Made by a program: the position numbers and the translations under genes. A DNA stretch of 8,303 nt from an uncultured Prevotella sp. (GTDB lineage Bacteria; Bacteroidota; Bacteroidia; Bacteroidales; Bacteroidaceae). The notes below the pieces were generated by a model, which ran no database searches, was not told the DNA's origin, and was given only the letters and a program-made list of their open reading frames with translations. Shown here one piece after another: positions 6,476 to 8,303 of the stretch (within the stretch, counting starts at the first letter, position 1; every line of letters starts with the position of its first letter). The DNA is taken from the NCBI GenBank assembly GCA_900553965.1, contig USFX01000118.1:1-8303 (forward strand), read 5' to 3'.

Positions 6476-6541
6476 GAGGGAATGTAGAGGAGATGACAAA
6501 GATATTTCGAGGGGATGACAAGGGATTTTTTGAGGAGCTTT
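6476..6541. repeat. Short direct repeat, GAGGrGATGAC type
   Basis: GAGGAGATGACAA (6487-6499) recurs as GAGGGGATGACAA (6509-6521), 22 bases apart. Partial copies flank it: GAGGGAATGTA (6476-6486) and GAGGAGCTTT (6532-6541). The intervening bases are A/T-rich. Function unknown. Confidence 0.55.
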
Positions 6542-6561
6542 AAAAAGTCACATGCAAACGA

Positions 6562-6664
6562 GGTGGGTCGCATCCGAAGAGGCGGCGTCGGGCGGAAGGA
6601 GAGTTTTACTAACCAATGGTTTTCCTTCTGAAGCCTGACGCAGACTCTTCCGATGCGGCCCGCT
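6562..6664. repeat. Long near-palindromic stem-loop element
   Basis: The outer arms 6565-6581 (GGGTCGCATCCGAAGAG) and 6645-6661 pair at 16 of 17 positions, counting one G-T. After a symmetric 3x3 internal loop, 6585-6593 (GCGTCGGGC) pairs fully with 6633-6641 (GCCTGACGC), one pair being G-T. GAAGGA (6595-6600) then pairs with TCCTTC (6623-6628), and AACC/GGTT (6611-6621) forms an apical hairpin. The G-T pairs are wobble pairs only if the + strand is the RNA; on the - strand they become A-C mismatches. It may be a structured RNA, an mRNA 3'-end structure or a palindromic repeat or MITE-like element. Confidence 0.7.
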
Positions 6665-6701
6665 CACTGTAAAAAAATCCTACGTAAAAGCCTTAAGAAA
6701 A

Positions 6702-7805
6702 TCAGTTGCCTCCGCGCCCGCCGGAATGTCCGGTCGTGTCGTATGTAGCGCCAACCAGCTCCATTGTTATGCCGCCATAGATAGTTGCGGTGAAAGTGAC
6801 ACTGCCGGACTGATAAGTGATGATTTTCTTCTCCTGCGTTATGCGCACGTGAGCCGAGCCCTTGGCTGCCGCATTGAGGTTTCCGACTTTCTCCACACGT
6901 CTTGCCTTAGCTCCGAACTGGCTGAGAAGGAACGTTTCGGCAACGCCGGAGATGCTTGACGACACACCGGTATAGGCCATATAGCGAACCTGATTGTTTC
7001 CTGCCTCGGCGAGGATGCTGGCGTCGAAGAGCGTTTCCTGTGACGTAGAAATGCTGAGGACGCGGGCGTTGAGCACAAATCTCCACTCAGAGAAGTGGCT
7101 GACCTCAGCCGAAACAGAGTTAGACTGAACGTTTGCTGCTACCGCCTCGTTGCCGTTGTGGCAGGCAAAATCCATTCCGGCGGCGTTGGGAGCAGACACC
7201 GTGATCGTAACGGGGCTGTCAAACGTAGCACCGGAAGGCTCACATACGGCCACCATCACGTCAGCATTGACATTCTGCCCCTCGAAGGGATCGGCCGTTG
7301 CCGTACCGGTCGCATTATAAATACCGATACCGTAGGAGCTGCCACCATCGACACCTGACGTCGTCGCGTTTCCGGGGATGAAGATGCTGGCCTGTCCCAT
7401 CTGGCTGACGTTCTCAGCGCTGTTGCCCACGGTGATGTCGCTGGAAGAAGCGTTGGCGTCAGCGACCTTGACATCTGACGTCGGGGTCTTGATCAGCGTG
7501 ACGTCGAGGGTGATGATTCTGGCGGCACCCAGATGTACGGGAATTGTCTGTGTGACATATCCGTTGGCAGAAACCGTCAGCGTACCGTCACCAGTCGGAG
7601 AGAATGTCTGCGACACGGCAGCGCCGTTGTAGGTCAGCTGAGCAGCCACGTTGATGTTGACAGTGACCGTGTAGCTGTCGTCCACTCTCGTCGTCATTTC
7701 CGGCGGAATGCCCACGTTGGGGTCTGAGAAGCAAGAGCTGAGCAGACCTGTGCCGGCCGTTAAGGCTATGGCACCCAAAAGAAATTTGATTTTCTTCATG
7801 ATCAT
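6702..7805 (-). CDS. Putative lipoprotein of unknown function, beta-rich
   Basis: A 367-aa exported lipoprotein. The N-terminus is MIMKKIKF plus a hydrophobic stretch, ending in the lipobox LSSC with Cys25 as the lipidated residue. Starting at the third residue (Met at 7799, MKKIKF) is equally possible and looks more typical. The following residues (CFSDPN) are only weakly acidic, so surface export is uncertain. Residues about 40-105 look like an Ig- or PEGA-like beta domain (VTVNINVAAQLTYNGAAV, GYVTQTIPVHLGAARIITL). Residues about 130-250 have features like ZU5-type modules (ASIFIPGNATTSG, FDSPVTITVSAP, VSHFSEWRFV). A third beta-rich part follows, and the protein ends in a Gly-rich HSGGRGGN. 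No catalytic motif is seen. It is 44 bases downstream of the YjbH-like gene on the same strand, with no TAnnTTTG promoter in the gap, so cotranscription is likely. Function not known to me. Confidence 0.8.
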   Translation of the reverse strand: MIMKKIKFLLGAIALTAGTGLLSSCFSDPNVGIPPEMTTRVDDSYTVTVNINVAAQLTYNGAAVSQTFSPTGDGTLTVSANGYVTQTIPVHLGAARIITLDVTLIKTPTSDVKVADANASSSDITVGNSAENVSQMGQASIFIPGNATTSGVDGGSSYGIGIYNATGTATADPFEGQNVNADVMVAVCEPSGATFDSPVTITVSAPNAAGMDFACHNGNEAVAANVQSNSVSAEVSHFSEWRFVLNARVLSISTSQETLFDASILAEAGNNQVRYMAYTGVSSSISGVAETFLLSQFGAKARRVEKVGNLNAAAKGSAHVRITQEKKIITYQSGSVTFTATIYGGITMELVGATYDTTGHSGGRGGN

Positions 7806-7849
7806 TTGTTTTTAATTAAACTGGATTTATATTATGATTTTTCTCTTTG

Positions 7850-8303
7850 TCATTCTCTGTCTTTCGCCGGCAGGACATTACGTAGAACGTCACCCGGCTC
7901 CCCGCCGTCCATCATGCGCTGGAGATTCAGACGTATGTACTCAGCCTGAAAATAACGGGCGCTGCGGTTATCGTCGGCCCACGTCCCGTAGGAGCGTCCC
8001 ATTTTCTCGCCGGCAAACTTATAGTATGACACCATCTCATATTCCCAACCGAAATATTCCGGCATACGCAGTCTCACACGCCCCCGCCGGCCATGATAGC
8101 GCCGGTCCATGGGTATGGCGAAATGAAATCCGGCGTTGTGCTCGCCTTCAGACCAAACGCCATATATGCCCACGGCGTAGTCGCCGAGATGGCGCGTGAC
8201 GTCCATCCGCGCGCCCCAGTCGCCGTAGACAAAGCGTCCGCCGGAGAGCTGGACCTGAAGCCTGGAACGTGGCTCAAACCATTCGCCGCCGGCCATGACC
8301 GGC
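7850..8303 (-). CDS. YjbH-domain outer-membrane protein, C-terminal part only
   Basis: The frame stays open to the window edge, so only about 150 C-terminal residues and the TGA stop are visible; the start is upstream, outside the window. The visible part is rich in aromatic and alternating residues typical of an outer-membrane beta-barrel: GGRFVYGDWGARMDVTRHLG, then YAVGIYGVWSEGEHNAGFHF, then IPMDRRY, then VRLRMPEYFGWEYEMVSY. A short Arg-rich tail ends NLQRMMDGGEPGDVLRNVLP. From memory, the segments GFHFAIP, RLRMPEYFGWEYEMVSY and DDNRSARYFQAEYIR match the C-terminus of Bacteroidetes proteins annotated YjbH-domain. E. coli YjbH belongs to an exopolysaccharide-related operon; whether this protein has such a role is not shown. 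Any beta-barrel protein of unknown function is the alternative. Confidence 0.6.
   Translation of the reverse strand, partial: PVMAGGEWFEPRSRLQVQLSGGRFVYGDWGARMDVTRHLGDYAVGIYGVWSEGEHNAGFHFAIPMDRRYHGRRGRVRLRMPEYFGWEYEMVSYYKFAGEKMGRSYGTWADDNRSARYFQAEYIRLNLQRMMDGGEPGDVLRNVLPAKDRE

Larger units (their letters stand above)
6367..6701. other. Gene-free region between tRNA-Val and the lipoprotein gene
   Basis: About 335 bases with no credible coding sequence. It contains the tRNA-Val promoter (6387-6418), a second TACCTTTG on the - strand (6470-6463) with no TTTG at proper spacing, a short GAGG-type direct repeat (6476-6541), and a long stem-loop (6562-6664). A T-run lies on the - strand after the lipoprotein stop (complement of 6671-6677) but has no stable stem before it. 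Confidence 0.7.

Noticed and set aside
6188..6499. 103-codon open frame on the - strand
   Set aside because: It runs through the whole tRNA-Val gene, its promoter and its terminator, so it is not a credible protein gene.

Overview
The window reads as chromosomal DNA of a Bacteroidales bacterium, most likely a GC-rich Prevotella-type organism. The case rests on four things: promoter-like elements of the Bacteroidetes form TAnnTTTG, with a well-placed TTTG at about -33 in one case; gene starts without a strong Shine-Dalgarno sequence; tRNA genes that do not encode CCA; and a gene set typical of the group (a pectin-type GH28 enzyme, the type IX secretion protein PorQ next to cytidylate kinase, a small one-pass TonB-like protein, and a YjbH-like outer-membrane protein). 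Genes are GC-rich and the gaps between them are AT-rich.

Layout. Positions 1-1200 hold the 3' part of a GH28 glycoside hydrolase on the + strand. It converges on a - strand pair, porQ (2204-3148) followed by cmk (1454-2143). The convergent gap carries a separate intrinsic terminator for each side and a third inverted repeat between them. Divergent from porQ is a + strand group: a TonB-C-domain energy transducer (3272-3991), a short- or medium-chain polyprenyl diphosphate synthase (4057-5031) and a TatD-family metal hydrolase (5036-5842). The last two are only 4 bases apart. No internal promoter is visible, so the three genes probably form one operon driven from the divergent promoter region at about 3171-3209.

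Next come tRNA-Ser(GGA) on + (5938-6025) and tRNA-Val(TAC) on - (6292-6366). They converge, and each has its own strong terminator. Between the two terminators lies a degenerate array of four 22-bp tandem repeats (6115-6202). Upstream of tRNA-Val is a gene-free stretch (6367-6701). It holds a good tRNA promoter, a small GAGG-type direct repeat and a roughly 100-nt near-palindromic stem-loop (6562-6664). The window ends with a - strand lipoprotein of unknown function (6702-7805), placed 44 bases downstream of the 3' end of a YjbH-like gene that runs off the window (7850-8303).

The protein-coding content is ordinary core or envelope biology for this group: polysaccharide use, secretion, isoprenoid and nucleotide metabolism. 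I see no transposase, integrase, phage, CRISPR or defence gene. The least explained material is non-coding: the 22-bp repeat array, the long stem-loop and the convergent-gap inverted repeats. The lipoprotein/YjbH pair is also functionally undescribed as far as I can tell from sequence.
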